Notes: a model not told the origin generated them from the letters alone. A stretch of DNA of 64,000 bases from Luidia sarsii (GCA_949987565.1 OX465115.1:8954566-9018565), one strand, 5' to 3'. Positions 11,208 to 22,750 are shown, numbered from the stretch's first letter. Numbers and translations: made by a program.

Positions 11208-11775
11208 TGTAGCGTTTCATTACAGACATTTCCATTGGTTGTATATACTTATATCCATTGTAATATTTTCCTCTTATAATTCAATTCTTTGGTCCTATGC
11301 ATTTATTAACCCGATGATCAATGAATGATATCCAATTTGTGGATCAATACCCTATATCCTTATTTCCATATAATACACCACGTAATTGTTTTATCACATG
11401 TGCACCATTTATTTGAATTGTTACTCACTACTTCCTGGACCTATATGTACAGCCTCGAGCATTGTTTTACACAGTGAGGCTGACCAATGACCCTGAGTGG
11501 TCAGTACTCTGTCCAGTGTTGTACTCCTGACTATGATCGAGTCATATCGTTCTTTCAGAGAAATTCTACCCTGACTTGTTTGTTTCTCAACATCTGTTAC
11601 TAAGACTATTTCTCACTTCTCCTACTACCGTCATCCGAGCCACATCACTTTTCTTCGCGCTCCACCATTCAACTTGGGTAGCACTGCCAGATCGATCTGT
11701 ACAAGACACTTGTCAATAAAATACCATTATCTAAGCCCAAGTAAAATTGGTGTGTTTATTTCATCCCAACTCTAA
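11208..11775 (+). repeat. 3' LTR of gypsy element 2 (568 bp)
   Basis: It starts TGTAGC, contains an AATAAA signal near 11715 and ends next to the AGACT duplication. The right 225 bp matches the 5' LTR with many substitutions and small indels, so the insertion is old. Confidence 0.85.
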
Positions 11776-12480
11776 AGACTCTCTCGGCAAGCTTCTGCAG
11801 ACGGTTCAGAACCGCGCGTGCGAAGAGCTTGCCGACGATAGACAGAAGAGAGATTCCCCTGTAGTTGTTACAGTCGCTCCTGTCCCCCCTTGTTTTTGTA
11901 GAGCGTGACAATGTTGGAGTCCCTCATGTCTTGTGGCATCTCGCCTTCCTCCCAGCACTGGCAGAGCCTAGCGTGTGTAGCGGGCCCAGCAGGGTGCTCT
12001 TAGCGCACTTGATGACGTCGGGTGGAATGCCGTCAAGTCCTGGGGCCTTTCCTGTGGGCAGAGAGTCTATCGCCTTGCCCACCTCGAGTTCGTCAGGTGG
12101 ATCGTTCAACTCGGGCATGCAGGGGAGTGTCGTGATGGCGTCGTATATGCGGCGTCAGTAATGGTGTTCTCTTTGCCGTACCGGTCTGCGTAATGCTCCA
12201 CCCACCTGTCCATCTGCTTGGCCTTGTCTTTGATGATCTCACCAGTAGCTGACTTCAGGGGGGCGTTTTTGGATTTGGATGGTCCAAGGGCTTTCTTGAT
12301 CCCGTCGTAGACTCCTCTGATGTTGCCACAGTCAGCGGAATGCTGAATGTTGCAGCAGAGGTCATGCCAGTAGTCGTTGGCGCATCGTCTGGCTGACCTC
12401 TGTGCCTGACTGCGTGCAGTCTTGAGAGCTTGCTGTGTTTCGTTGGTGGGGTTGTTCTAATGCGCGAGCAGGGCGGCGCG
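11776..12480 (-). pseudogene. LINE reverse transcriptase, N-terminal half
   Basis: The minus reading gives KALGPSKSKNAPLKSATGE, MDRWVEHYADRYGK, then LPTGKAPGLDGIPPDVIK (RT motif 0/1 region) and, near the right LTR, NYRGISLLSIVGKLFARAV and LNRLQKLAERV. The next residues, YPESQCG, are found across the gypsy insertion at about 5030. Frame changes occur near 12120 and 12260. Confidence 0.88.
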
Positions 12481-13649
12481 TTTCTCATCCAGTAGTGGAG
12501 TGAGGACGCTGGCGTTGGCTTCGAACCAGTCCTGGCTCTTGTGAGTCTTCTTGCCGAAAGCCAGGGATGCGCTGCTGTAGATGGAGTCCCTCAGCTGGCT
12601 CCATTGCTGTTGAGCGTCTCCCTCAGGGGGGTGAGCAGCGAGGGCCTCGTTCAGGGTGTAGGTGTAGGATTCCAGCGTGAGGTGGTTGGAGGTTTGGCCG
12701 ACGTCGATGCGTGGCTTGCCTGGGGGTTTGGCGCGGTGCATCTTCTTGGGCTGGACTCTGACCCGGCTGCACACAAGGGAGTGATCGGTGTCGCAGTCGG
12801 CACTTTGGAAGGAGCGAGTGGTGAGGACGTTATTGAGGTGTACGCGCCTGGTGACAATCAGGTCCAGCTGATGCCAGTACTTTGATCTTGGGTGCCTCCA
12901 GGAGACCTTGTGTTGTGGCTTGGTTTGAAAGAAGGTGTTGGTGATGCACAGATGGTTCAGTGTGCAGAACTCAAGGAGACGCTGACCATTGTCGTTCATC
13001 TTGCCGATGCCGTGATGACCGAGGCAATCAGGCCAGGTGTCGTGGTCTGCTCCCACTCGGGCGTTGAAATCACCGAGTAGCAGTACGGCTTCACTGCTGG
13101 GGATGCTGTGGATGGTGGCGTGTATAGTTGCTCGTAGAAAGCGTCTTTGGCGTACTGGGAGGAGGTGAGTGTGGGCGCGTAGGCGCTGATGAGGGTGACT
13201 GGCCCGTCAGTTGTGTGAAGGTGCAGGGTGAGGAGTCTCTCGGTTCCTTGGTCGCCAAGCTCGATCATGGACAGAAGAGTGTTGCGAATGGCGAATCCCA
13301 CAGCGTACTCTCTGACCTCCTCAGGGGACTTCCCCCGCCAGAAAAAGGTGAAATCCTTCTCCCGCAGGGAACCACTGCCAGCAAGGCGGGTTTCTTGGAG
13401 GGCAGCAATGTCCACTTGCAGTCTCAGCAGTTCGTTGTTGATCACTGCTGTCTTGCGGAGGTCGCTAATCTTCGTCAAGTCGTCAGACAGACCAGTTGTC
13501 ATGGTCCGCACGTTCCAGCTCCCAATCCTGAGGGCTGGCTTCTTTCTTTTCATTCTTGTGTTTTTGTCTGGTGCAATCCAGGGCGCAAGCCTGGGCTGGT
13601 TTATATGGAGGAAAGGCTGTAGCCCATGCAGCAAATCCCCCCTCTCCAC
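12457..13649 (-). pseudogene. LINE apurinic-type endonuclease, frameshifted
   Basis: The minus-strand Met at 13649 leads into LRIGSWNVRTM, LQVDIAALQETRL (catalytic Glu) and TLISAYAPT. After a frame break near 13060 come DNGQRLLEFC, YWHQLDLIVTRR (WHQLDLI block) and SADCDTDHSLV (terminal catalytic His). These are the motifs of the APE-like endonuclease that nicks target DNA for target-primed reverse transcription. It lies immediately 5' of the RT half on the same strand. The clade was not assigned; sequences of this type are often mis-annotated in databases as craniofacial development protein 2-like. Confidence 0.9.
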
Positions 13650-14422
13650 GTCGATGATGGAACCAAAGGAAAGGCGAAGCCAGTACGTTTGGGATCAGCG
13701 ACGGCGCAGGAGTTGCCAGAAAGGTGTTGAGTACAGAACCAGACCAGCTCCGGATTTGATTTCAGGGTTTACTCCCGACGGTTATTTATCCCATAACTCG
13801 GGCCCAAACAGGTACTACTGCTCTGGGCCAGAGCAGACCTGGGAGTAATAGTAACTAAGGGGTAACTCCACATTCCCCACAACTCCTGATCTCCCGAACT
13901 GGAGCCTTACCATCGGATGCAGTTAATGTCCAACCAAAGACAGTTTAATAATTAGAACAAAATGCCATCAGATTCAACAAGCGAAACGTATTTTACCCTG
14001 TATAGGCTGTAGTAGATCACTCAGCGTTGGTTGTTATCGAGATGTTCCACGAGACGCACGATGACGCGCGCGTCTATAACAGCCAACACAACACTGTGCA
14101 ACTCAACTCTCCAAAATCGGGCAGAAGCTAAAGTTTCTTTCCGAATTTGCTGGAAAAATTCCAATGGCTTACCGTGTAACTTTTCCTGGTCGGTCTATGT
14201 AACAATACCCAACAGAGGCAAACTTTTGGTCACACGCAAAGGACCGGAAAGAGTGGATAATTATTACCAAATGAAGCGAGAGATTATAAATAAGACTAGA
14301 GGTGACAACAAACTTGAGACGCTGAAAGGAGCGCTTGAGCATGTTTAGAACCTCGCAGACGCATACGCATACCCGCACGTACGGATGAGACGCCCACAAG
14401 ATCCTGCTTCGGAAGGACAGAC
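13650..14422. other. LINE 5' flank and unannotated sequence
   Basis: The first ~200 bp may be LINE 5' UTR. An open frame at 14031-14348 (plus) has no recognisable motif and no support as a gene. Otherwise nothing is seen. Confidence 0.4.
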
Positions 14423-14668
14423 CAGGGGCCAATTTCATAGAGCCGCTTAAGCACCAAAATGTGCTTAAGCGAAAAAACCCATGAGCCACAGAATCCCCTT
14501 GCCTACCCCAAACTTCACTTTTGTTTCACGCTAAGTAAAGAAGAGTGGAAAACAAGTCAAAAGCAATGGACATCACATTGCAGGCCAGCTTGTTATTCTG
14601 CTTACACGAGGAAGACTTTTCTTGCTTAGCAGATTTTCACGCTTAAGCGGCTCTATGAAATTGGGCCC
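14423..14668. mobile_element. MITE with GGGCCAATTTCATAGAG ends
   Basis: GGGCCAATTTCATAGAGCCG at 14426 onward is complemented by CGGCTCTATGAAATTGGGCC (14648-14667), and the inverted repeat extends through GCTTAAGC. The left end, CAGGGG, is hAT-like. The element has no coding capacity and truncates the polymerase that follows. Its end motif is abundant in some deuterostome genomes (from general familiarity, not searched). Confidence 0.85.
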
Positions 14669-14671
14669 AGA

Positions 14672-16860
14672 CGGCAGCTCGGAGTACACAGAGCCCGTGC
14701 TGCGCCACAAGCAGGAAGCTCTCCTGCGGGCGAGTGAGATCGAGGGAGCCCTCGATCAAGCATTCCCACACATCCTAGAAATCCTCGAAAAGTGGACGCA
14801 GAGAGGGTCTGGCTGGGTTGTAGATCATGTACAGACCCTCTGGCTATAGACATCGCGCGCTATCAGCCCCTGCGCGGCGGCGAGTACATTCCAATGCCGA
14901 AAGAACTCGCTGTCAAGAACGCCCCCATGAACCCTAAAGGCACGAACGGCGAATGCCTGTGGGAGGTTGCCATCGCGGACCACCACCCGCCGAAGCACCA
15001 TCCCGAGCGCGCGAGTAATTACACGAAAGGCGATCATCTGGAGATCAATAAAGCGTTCGAGGACATCTCCTTCCCAACACCCATCTCGCAGATAAAGTAA
15101 CCGGATCAAGCGTCAGAGCGACTTCCTTGCGTTTAACGTATTCGGCTGGGAGAAAGGGCGCATCACCGTGCACCGCATCAGCGCGCAGCCGCGAGAGAGG
15201 CGCAGGATCTAGACAAACACGCTGCTCATCACTGACTGTGAAAAGTGGCATTACACGCTTATCAGGAGCCTAGCAAGCTCTCAGACGCGCACATCATGCG
15301 ACGAGGACTACGCCCACGCGCAAAAGGTGTGGAGCGCCTGCTGGCCGACGTCTTCGAAATCTTTCGGAAGACCTGCCAGAGTCAGTACGGGCTATAGACC
15401 CCGCCCACTATTACACCAGCCCAGGCCTCCCGTGGGACGCGCTGCTGAAAGAGTCCAAGATCGAGCTAGAGCTGCTCACGGACTATGACCAGCACCTCTT
15501 CATCGAGAAGGGGATGCGAGGAGGTATCTCAATGGTCTCCAAGCGCTACGCATGAGCGAACAATCCCGGCGTGGAAGGGTACGACCCAGAAAATCCCAAA
15601 AAGCATATGCAGTACCTGGATGCCAACAATCTTTACGGCTGGGCGATGAGCCAGCATCTACCAACCGGAGGCTTCCGGTGGGTGGAGGAAGCGGAGCTGC
15701 GTGGGACCGTGGATCTCCCTGCGGACGGCCCTTCGGGGGCGATCCTAGAAGTGGACCTCCAATATCCGGAAGAGCTCCACGAAGCCCACAATGCCTACCC
15801 GCTCGCGCCAGAGCGCATGGTGGTCCAGAAGGAGTGGATGTCGGAGTATCAGCACGACCTACTTGGCGTGGGGGTGGCGCCTACCGAGGTCGAAAAGCTG
15901 GTCCCGAACCTCCGCAACAAGAACCGCTACGTGCTCCAGCTATACCTGTCTCTGGGCATGCGCTTGAAGAAGATTCATCGTGCCCTACGGTTTGATCAGA
16001 GCCCCTGGATGGAGCCCTACATCCGAATGAACACCGAGCTCCGGAAAAGGGCCACCAGCGAATTTGAGAAGGACCTGTACAAGCTGATGAACAACTCAGT
16101 CTTCGGTAAAACGATGGAGAACCTGCGCAAGCGGGTTAGCGTCAACCTGGTGCGTGCGAGCGAGGAAGACAAACTTCAACGACTGATCGCTAGCCCAGCC
16201 TTCTTCAGAGCCAACATCTTCGACGAAGATCTGGCAGCTATCCAGATGCATAAGAGCTGCCTGACGCTCAACCGCCCGATCTGCGTCGGCGCCAGCGTCC
16301 TAGATCTCTCGAAGCTGTTGATGTACGACTTCTACTACAACGAGATGAAGGCGCGCTACGGGCAGCGGTGTGATCTCCTGTACACCGACACGGACAGCCT
16401 GCTAATGGAAATTCGCAAGGACGACCTCCAGGGCGATATGGCCGCGCGCGCCGATCTGTACGACACCAGCAACCTCCCGGCTGGCCACCCCCTCCGCTCG
16501 ATGACCAATAAGATGGTCCTCGGCAAATGAAGGACGAGTGCGAGTGGCGCACCATCGCCGAATACGTGGGCCTGCGGCCGAAGATGTACTCCATCCTCGA
16601 GGCTGGTGGAAAGAACATCAAGAAAGCCAAGGGCGTGAAAAGGAGCGTCGTTAAGAAATGCATATGACATGAGCAGTACAAAGAGGCTTTCTTCGAAAAG
16701 CGGACCTTTCGCCATGGCATGGACGTCCTCCGATCAAAGCGTCATCGCATCTACGGGCAGCGCCTGAACAAGGTCTCGCTCTCGTGCTTCGACTCAAATC
16801 GATGGATCGCTGGAAACGGGTAGACACGCTGGCCTACGGGCATCGTAGAGCCCCTAACGG
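14672..16860 (+). pseudogene. Polinton/Maverick protein-primed DNA polymerase B, broken
   Basis: The plus reading from 14672 in several frames gives RGGEYIPMPKELAVKNA, HYYTSPGLPWDALLK and RGGISMVSKRYA. A long open segment (15571-16530) then carries the family B motifs: YLDANNLYGWAM (motif A), KLMNNSVFGKTMEN (motif B) and LLYTDTDSLLMEI (motif C). The C-terminal GLRPKMYSILEAGG and RHGMDVLRS follow a frameshift at 16530. This polymerase copies Polinton DNA from a terminal-protein primer. Stops near 15099, 15225, 15555 and 16670 inactivate it. The 5' end is cut by a MITE. Confidence 0.92.
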
Positions 16861-17720
16861 TTGAGGACCCCATCCGGCGGTAGCTGCGTATGGGGAGGTA
16901 CTATAAGAAGATCCTCGCGTACAAACCCCCGCGGAGGGCCGTCCAGCAGGTAGTACAACACGGGCTCGTCGGCCTTTGTAACCGAACGTCCGAGCCGGTA
17001 CACCTTTAGAGACCACACGGGGTCAGTCGCACGCCGACGGCCGCCCTCGAGCTCGCCGGGCTGGTAGAGATACCGAACGCCTGCATTGGAGGGGAGCTTG
17101 GTCTCGGCGAGGCCCACCGGGCGACCAGGAACCACCGAAGAGGGCTTTTCTGCCACCGTTTTCGCTTTCGGTCAGTCGGGTCACTTCTCCAATCAAAGCC
17201 GAAACAACGGCGGGCAAGCGAGCCACCCACTCAGTCGATTGTTTACCGGAGGTGAGCCGCATCTCTTGGGCGTACTGCAGTACTGGTGTCCGAACAGCTT
17301 CTCCGTCATTGAATTGAAGCGCTCCACAATCCCCTGGTCCCGGTGATTATCCACACGACCGCGCCTGACCTCAACATTGCGTCTAGCCAGCAGCTGATTA
17401 ACCGCGCCCATGAACTCACGCCTGGGGTCGACCTGGAGCAGCTTGGGCCACCTCAGGGGGCCTCGCCCGTAAATGCGGGACAACGCCTCGGCGACCTCCT
17501 TAGCCTCCTTCGTTGACAGGGGCTCAGCGGCCTTGAACCGGCTGGCAACATCGACTACCGTGAGGGCATACCTGTAGGTCTTACGACCGCGCTGGTCATG
17601 CGGTAGGAACAAGAGGTCGGCCTGGTGAACCTCATTCGATGCGGCAACATCAATTTTTGTCCTTGAATACGTCGCGATGCGGGTAGATAGATCTGCCAGA
17701 TGGCCTGTTTTTTCAACCAT
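16854..17720 (-). pseudogene. Polinton/Maverick retroviral-type integrase, broken
   Basis: The minus reading gives EVHQADLLFLPHDQRG and YALTVVDVASRFKAAEPL (first catalytic Asp), LLQVDPRREFMGAVNQLL (second Asp position) and NHRDQGIVERFNSM (catalytic Glu in IVERFN). After a frame change the C-terminal YRLGRSVTKADEPVLYYLLD and FVREDLLIVP form the small beta-barrel end. It is convergent to the polymerase, a layout seen in Polintons. Frame breaks near 17250 and 17700 show it is dead. Confidence 0.88.
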
Positions 17721-18067
17721 TCCTTCGACACGCCTTCCGAGACCCTCGCTGCTCGTCGAGAGTTTTCCGATCGCCGCAATTCAAATACAAAATAATCCTT
17801 GAAGCGAAAAAAGGCCTCCTTGCCGTTTGTAGTCGGCAGCGGCTCTTGGTGGGGCTCGTTAACGGCAGCATACCTTAAAAAATAGCTCTTGGTGGGGTCT
17901 GATTGTAGAGGGGTTAGTCCTTCGTTTAGGAGGTAGAACGGAGGCCGGATTCTCTCTATCTTCTTCATAACACTGCCTGATGTGTAGCACTGGTAGACTT
18001 TATCGTTCCTCGTAGTTACGATGTAGCTTGATCCGAATCGGGTTTTGACCGAGCGCTTCTGAGTCAC
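17721..18067 (-). pseudogene. Integrase N-terminal segment and upstream Polinton ORF
   Basis: The minus Met at 18067 starts MTQKRSVKTRFGSSYIVTT and runs through YQCYTSGSVMKKIERIRPPF. The same frame later reads SKEWLKKQAIWQIYLPA, which belongs to the integrase N-terminus and continues, after a frame change, at 17720. The first ~80 residues may be a separate small Polinton protein fused by decay. I cannot assign a function to them. Confidence 0.55.
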
Positions 18068-18282
18068 CTTGAAGACTTCGAGGGGTAGTTCCCTCCAATT
18101 AACGATTCCGAAGGAGTGAAATCATTAGCTGATGGTTGACATCTTTGACACTGGCTATGTCATTACGCGCATCTTTGTTTAAATAATATTTTTTTGTTTT
18201 TTATTAACTAAATTTGTATGCCATCACGACCATGATGAAGGCCGTCTCACGCTCCTGTTGCTCGCTGCTCGGCGTGTAAAAG

Positions 18283-18591
18283 TCACTGAGCTGTGGCTCG
18301 CGGTCTAAGGATCAGGTTCTTTGCCAAAGACCACGGCGTACCGATCCATCGCGGCGTCGACCCCTTTGATTTGTTCGGCCAGTATTTTTTTTTAATCCCG
18401 TCAAGGCGCTCGGTACGTTTTTGATTCCACTCATTTTTAGCGGTCTCAAGCTGCTCTATGGCTTTGTCGTGCCTTTGACGTTCCTCAGCAACGTCGGAGT
18501 TCTTCCCTAGCTGGGAGAATAGAAAGTTGCTGCTGGTGAAGGCGAGGGCGTTCACAATGGCGCCACCAACAAGCATCAAGACCGAGACCAT
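18283..18591 (-). pseudogene. Small Polinton-associated membrane/coiled-coil ORF
   Basis: The product starts MVSVLMLVGGAIVNALAFT, a hydrophobic N-terminal segment. A charged helical coiled coil rich in K, E and R follows (about residues 35-75: EERQRHDKAIEQLETAKNEW). The length is 102 codons, and the tail after residue 75 looks frameshifted. It lies upstream of the integrase on the same strand, 23 bp from the next small ORF. From memory, similar small ORFs accompany Polintons, but no function is established here. Confidence 0.5.
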
Positions 18592-18614
18592 GATGAATAT
18601 ATCACCTACTTATA

Positions 18615-18812
18615 TTACTTCAATATATCCGCCGGGATGATACCCTGTTTGATCAGTATATCCTTGGTCGCCATCGCGAGGCCTATATCCGCAGCTATCA
18701 TGCCCACGTCGCGGGGGGTGAAGTCTAGCTTGGGAGGCGCCCCTCCAAAGGCTATTTTACCAAGTCGTGCGTATCCTATGGCGAGGCCGGACACGACCGC
18801 GCTGTGGTACAA
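18615..18812 (-). CDS. Small hydrophobic Polinton-associated ORF (65 aa)
   Basis: An uninterrupted 65-residue product with a Gly/Ala-rich hydrophobic start (SAVVSGLAIGYARLGKIAFG), then PKLDFTPRDVGMIAADIGLA and an end KQGIIPADILK. It may be a membrane-associated virion-like protein of the Polinton. It is adjacent to and codirectional with the 18283-18591 ORF. Function is inferred from context only; it could be a decayed remnant that happens to be open. Confidence 0.45.
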   Translation of the reverse strand: MYHSAVVSGLAIGYARLGKIAFGGAPPKLDFTPRDVGMIAADIGLAMATKDILIKQGIIPADILK

Positions 18813-19402
18813 GTTATTCGGACTAGTTGAAGGTTATTTTTGCCCAGATTGAGATTTTGCTTCTCTTTAGTTTGATTTGGTGAACCCTTTGGGTTATGGA
18901 TAACCCCAGGTTCTGAGACTTACTAGTGCTACCAGGTTAATTTTGTAGACCATGCTACTTGTCTGTTTGGAACTCTTTGCTTTAGGCATTTTAATTTGAA
19001 TCCCCTACCACGTGAACGGGCCATTGGTCAGAATCACCCAAGAATCTAAGATCGCCCTAATCGCCACCACCAGACCACGTACAGCATAGACAAGGAGTGC
19101 CTGCCGGTCACCCTGACAGGCGGACTGCCAGAGTCGGGGCTGCCTCCAAGTCGCCAGGCCTACGACATCACGGAGCGCCTGCCGGCTACCGGGAAGACCG
19201 GACTGCAGGAACCAGGGCTGCCTCAAAGCCATCAGGGACACGGCATCACCAGGAGCATCTGTCGGCTACTTGACGACCGGAACACCAAGTTGTCAGTCTA
19301 TGGTATCACAAGGATTGCCACCTCCTGCTTCGAAGCAGGGACGCCAAAGCCAGGAACTGCAAAAACTGTGTAAATACTAGTGTGCAAATCCTCTCCGCGA
19401 TC
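18813..19402. repeat. Spacer with imperfect ~79-bp minisatellite (19090-19330)
   Basis: Three to four diverged units begin near 19096, 19174 and 19254 with GAGYGCCTGCCGG-like words. Each contains a CGACATCACGGAG/CGGCATCACCAGGA-type block. The units are about 79 bp, not an exact codon multiple. No gene is seen in the rest. Confidence 0.6.
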
Positions 19403-19554
19403 TGTGGTCGATTTCACCAAACTCGTCGTAACTTACGATTAATCGCAAGACGATTAGCGATGCACAGAAACTATACTGCCTATGACAACTTACAAAGGAT
19501 TGTCCATCGTAAGTTGAGTTACGATGGATCGTAAGGCTTTGTGAAATCCACCCC
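19403..19554. mobile_element. Short hairpin MITE (GTGGATTTCACAAAG family)
   Basis: The left end (GTGGTCGATTTCACCAAACT) and right end (GGCTTTGTGAAATCCACCCC) are inverted repeats. Inner CGTAACTTACGAT words also pair. A fragment of the same family is at 37512-37556. Confidence 0.75.
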
Positions 19555-20570
19555 TGGGCCCTTTTTGTATGCTGTAGTGGTGCATTATAATTTTTATTTC
19601 TTTTATTTTGTTTAGCTTGTCTGAATTGTATTTTTGTAACCCTGCCATCTTCCTCTAAATAAAGCAGAGTGGATGCTGAATTGCTTATACATTTAACTTT
19701 GATGAGTCTTCCCTGTTATTTCTTTCAACTGGAGTCGATCCCAAAATTTGAAGTTCAGTTTGGAAGTAAACCCAAGTTCAGGTTACACTAAAAATGACTA
19801 AGTACACTACTACTACTAGTTGGTGTCTCCACCATGTCTGTAGTATAAACAATACCCAGTAATCATCAACCAAAATTGGAAGCCATACTTCACACCTTGT
19901 TCATACAGGGTTTTACACGAGTGTTAAATTTCTCTCCAACCAGGCAACTAATAAGAGTAATACTTTTGTAATTGGGTGGGCATTGTCACGATTTGTCAAA
20001 GTGTGCTTGTGCACTCTAATTAACTTAAGACAGCGGGTGTGATGCCCTTTATTAATGGCATCTCCTCCTATTGGCTTTACCTTGCATAGGTAAACTAAAA
20101 ATAGACTCCCCAGTCTTCTATTACTATTATTAGAGTCCAAGTATAAATACATCTATGTCATTATTGGCAATGCAGTACACTCTTCCACAGTATAACTTAG
20201 CGTCCATCAGACAAACTTATAATTGATATTTGGCTTCCATGATATTAATATAAAAACCTCTCTGTTGGCCCTATTTATCTATAACTTTGCAAAAAAAATA
20301 AATCATATTTTAATACTTCTAACATACATGAGCATCCTTCAGACATACTTCGGATAGGAAAAGTGTTGCAGGGAAAATTGGTATAGAACGTAAGACGATA
20401 AAATAATATGAGTCGGCACAAAATGTCGAATAGACCATGGAATAGACGAATCAAATCCCTGGATTTAATTATTGGCCGAAAAAAATATAAAGAAAGCACC
20501 TTTTCATTTCGTTTTATCCGGTAAAATACCCCCAAAATCGGCCCAAAGTTACTGTCCTGGGCCTAAGTAA
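19555..20570. other. No gene seen
   Basis: AT-rich sequence with an AATAAA word near 19660. I see no coding exon, repeat pair or structured element. Confidence 0.4.
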
Positions 20571-22050
20571 TGTAGAGTGACATCATTATCAAGCCAGCAG
20601 ATAAAGGGTCAACCGTAGTAATCATGGATCGCCAAAAATATATTGATGAAGCCAATCGCCAACTCAACAATCCCCAGCACTACAAATGTCTGGACTCTAA
20701 CCCCACTGGCAAATTTTCAGAGCAAATTCAAGAAGTTTTGGATGACATGCGATCACGTGATCATTTGAGTAAAAAAGCTCACAGATTTCTATCACCGATC
20801 AATTGTAGAACTGCCAGATTCTACCTTCTCCCGAAAATTCACAAGGCCAACAACCCAGGCAGACCCATCATCTCTGGTAATGGTTCACCTACGGAACACA
20901 TATCTCTTTTCATTGACTCTTTTCTCAAACCCTTGGTTCCCCAAATCCCCTCATACGTCCATGACACTCCCGATTTTCTGCGAAAGTTGGAAAGTGTCAA
21001 GGATCAAATTCCTGCCACTGCCATAATTGGTACTATTGACGTTTCCTCTCTGTACACTAACATCCCCCAGGAAGAAGGTATTCAGGCTTGCTCCTCGGCC
21101 CTGGCCAAAGGAAAACAGTCTTCTCCACCCATCTCCGACATAACCACCCTCATGAGGTTAGTGCTGGCCAAGAATAATTTCTCCTTTCTTGGCAAGCACT
21201 ATCTTCAAGTGCATGGCACTGCCATGGGTACGCGCATAGCTCCTTCCTTTGCATGCCTCTTCATGGGTGACCTTGAGGAACGCATGCTCAGTGAGGCTCC
21301 ATGCCGTCCCTGGATTTGGTGACGTGTTCTTCATTTGGACTAGGGACGGTAGCAGCCTGAATGCTTTCTTTGACCACATCAATTCCTTCCATAGGACCAT
21401 CAAATTCACATGGGACCAGTCTCTTCAACAGACCCACTTTCTCGACGTCACCGTCCGGAAAGACCTCAATACACTCACTACTGACTTGTATTCTAAGCCC
21501 ACCGACACTCATCAATATCTCCATTCCTCCAGTTGTCACCCTAGACACTGTAAGACTGGTATAGCTTACAGCCAGGCCCTCAGATTGAGGCGTATATGTT
21601 CCAATGAGTCTGACTTTCGCCGCCATACACGTGTATTGGCCAGTAACTTGGTTGCTAGAGGCTATAGTTCTCGCCAAGTGAAGAACTCCATTGCTAAAGT
21701 CTATTCCATTCCCAGAAGTTCGGCACTAAAACAAAAGCCACCAGGTCCCAAGGACAAGCCCAAGGTTCCCTTAGTTACTTCCTACCACCCCTCTCTTCCT
21801 CCTCTCAGGAAGATAACTAAGGAAAACCACCATATTCTCCACACTTCGGATCGTCTGGCTGAAGCCATTCCTAATTCGCCTGTTTTGGCTTTCAGGCGCC
21901 CCCGTAACCTGCGTGACTTAATTGTCCGAGCAGAGGTTCCCCCTTTGAGAAAGGTCCTGCTAGGATCGAAACGTCAGGCCCACTAAATTTTAGATTTACA
22001 TTTTGGTAATTTTAGTCAGTAAGCAGTTTGCAACATTTTTGTATATCACC
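20571..22050 (+). mobile_element. Penelope-like retroelement copy 1 (5'-truncated, endonuclease deleted)
   Basis: The plus reading starts inside the RT at DIIIKPADKGSTVVIM and continues with FYLLPKIHKANNPGRPIISG, GTIDVSSLYTNIPQEEG (motif A) and GTAMGTRIAPSFACLFMGDLE (motif B). A frame break occurs near 21300, where the YxDD motif should be; only FGDVFFIWTRDG remains. The thumb region then runs to DLIVRAEVPPL. The GIY-YIG endonuclease that should follow is absent and the sequence jumps to the conserved 3' end. Compared with copy 2, 742 bp are missing across a CCTTTG microhomology. RT and linker order identify the class. Confidence 0.9.
21943..21975 (+). ncRNA. Degenerate hammerhead-ribozyme-like motif of the Penelope element
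   Basis: A TTTGAGAA-A segment precedes a short stem (GGTCCT, loop GCT, AGGATC) followed by GAAAC. This recalls the CUGANGA - stem II - GAAA core known from Penelope-like elements, but two core bases differ. The same sequence is at 45784-45816. Activity is doubtful. Confidence 0.35.
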
Positions 22051-22750
22051 ATAGAGCTCCATGTTCTTTTAATAGAGCTCTACGAAATTACAGTCTAGCG
22101 CCCGCTGTTGTCCGTCTTTAGGTTATTTATTTCTGTGTTAGCTACACACTACTAGTACTACTACTACTACTACTACTAGTACTACTAGTATTACTCATTT
22201 ACAGTACAATTACATGTACTTCTGCTTAGTGCAAGTTCTACGAACTTCCATTCCAGTGCCAGTGAATAGTTTCATATTGTATTTTGCAGCCTTAGGTTGT
22301 GACTGTATAAAGCAGAAGACACTGTTTTCTGCATGTGTACGTTACAGGTCGAGTAGGTGGCAGAATGACTGGAAATGGTAACTTCAATTGTTTTTCAGAG
22401 AAAAGTTGACACTTCTGTGACGTTGCCGCGTGTACACGCACACTGCACTGATGTATACAGTACATGTACACGTACTGTACCTGTATTATTAGACTTGGTA
22501 ATTACTAGTAAAGTACTAAGTAGTATTACTGTATTACTAGTATTACCATGGCGGACGTATTCAAATCAAGTGCCATAGGCAAAGACAAATGCCAAAAAGA
22601 CTCGCTGACGACAGGTAGGCAATATTATTATTTGAATAAAATATTATTTATTTATTTACTGATAAATATTAAATCATCATTTGTTTCAAAGTGTCAATAC
22701 TTACTTCTCAGACTCGGACTGAGTAGTCATACTCAGTCATAGTCGCACAC
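22051..22750. other. No gene; ACT-rich microsatellite
   Basis: An (ACT)n/(AGT)n tract with ACTAGT interruptions occupies about 22148-22195. GTACTG/AGTACT-rich sequence follows near 22455-22545. No coding feature is supported. Confidence 0.6.

Larger units (their letters stand above)
5040..11775 (+). mobile_element. Ty3/gypsy LTR retrotransposon 2, inserted in the LINE
   Basis: A complete but decayed plus-strand element: 5' LTR 5040-5283, primer-binding site 5286, gag remnant 6200-6512, protease-RT 7978-9100, RT end/RNase H 9094-9790, integrase 9790-11135, polypurine tract about 11193-11207, 3' LTR 11208-11775. The LINE reading frame is interrupted exactly at its ends and AGACT is duplicated on both sides. 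The 5' LTR is only 244 bp against 568 bp for the 3' LTR. Two MITEs (5331-5920, 5932-6199) and an unclassified 1.46-kb insert (6513-7977) occupy the leader/gag region. Confidence 0.93.

Noticed and set aside
14031..14348. 105-codon plus-strand gene
   Set aside because: No recognisable motif; it lies between a LINE 5' flank and a MITE.
18955..19375. Coding tandem repeat (PATGKTGLQEPGLPQ-like units)
   Set aside because: The units are about 79 bp, not a multiple of three, and diverged with no conserved frame or start; called a minisatellite.
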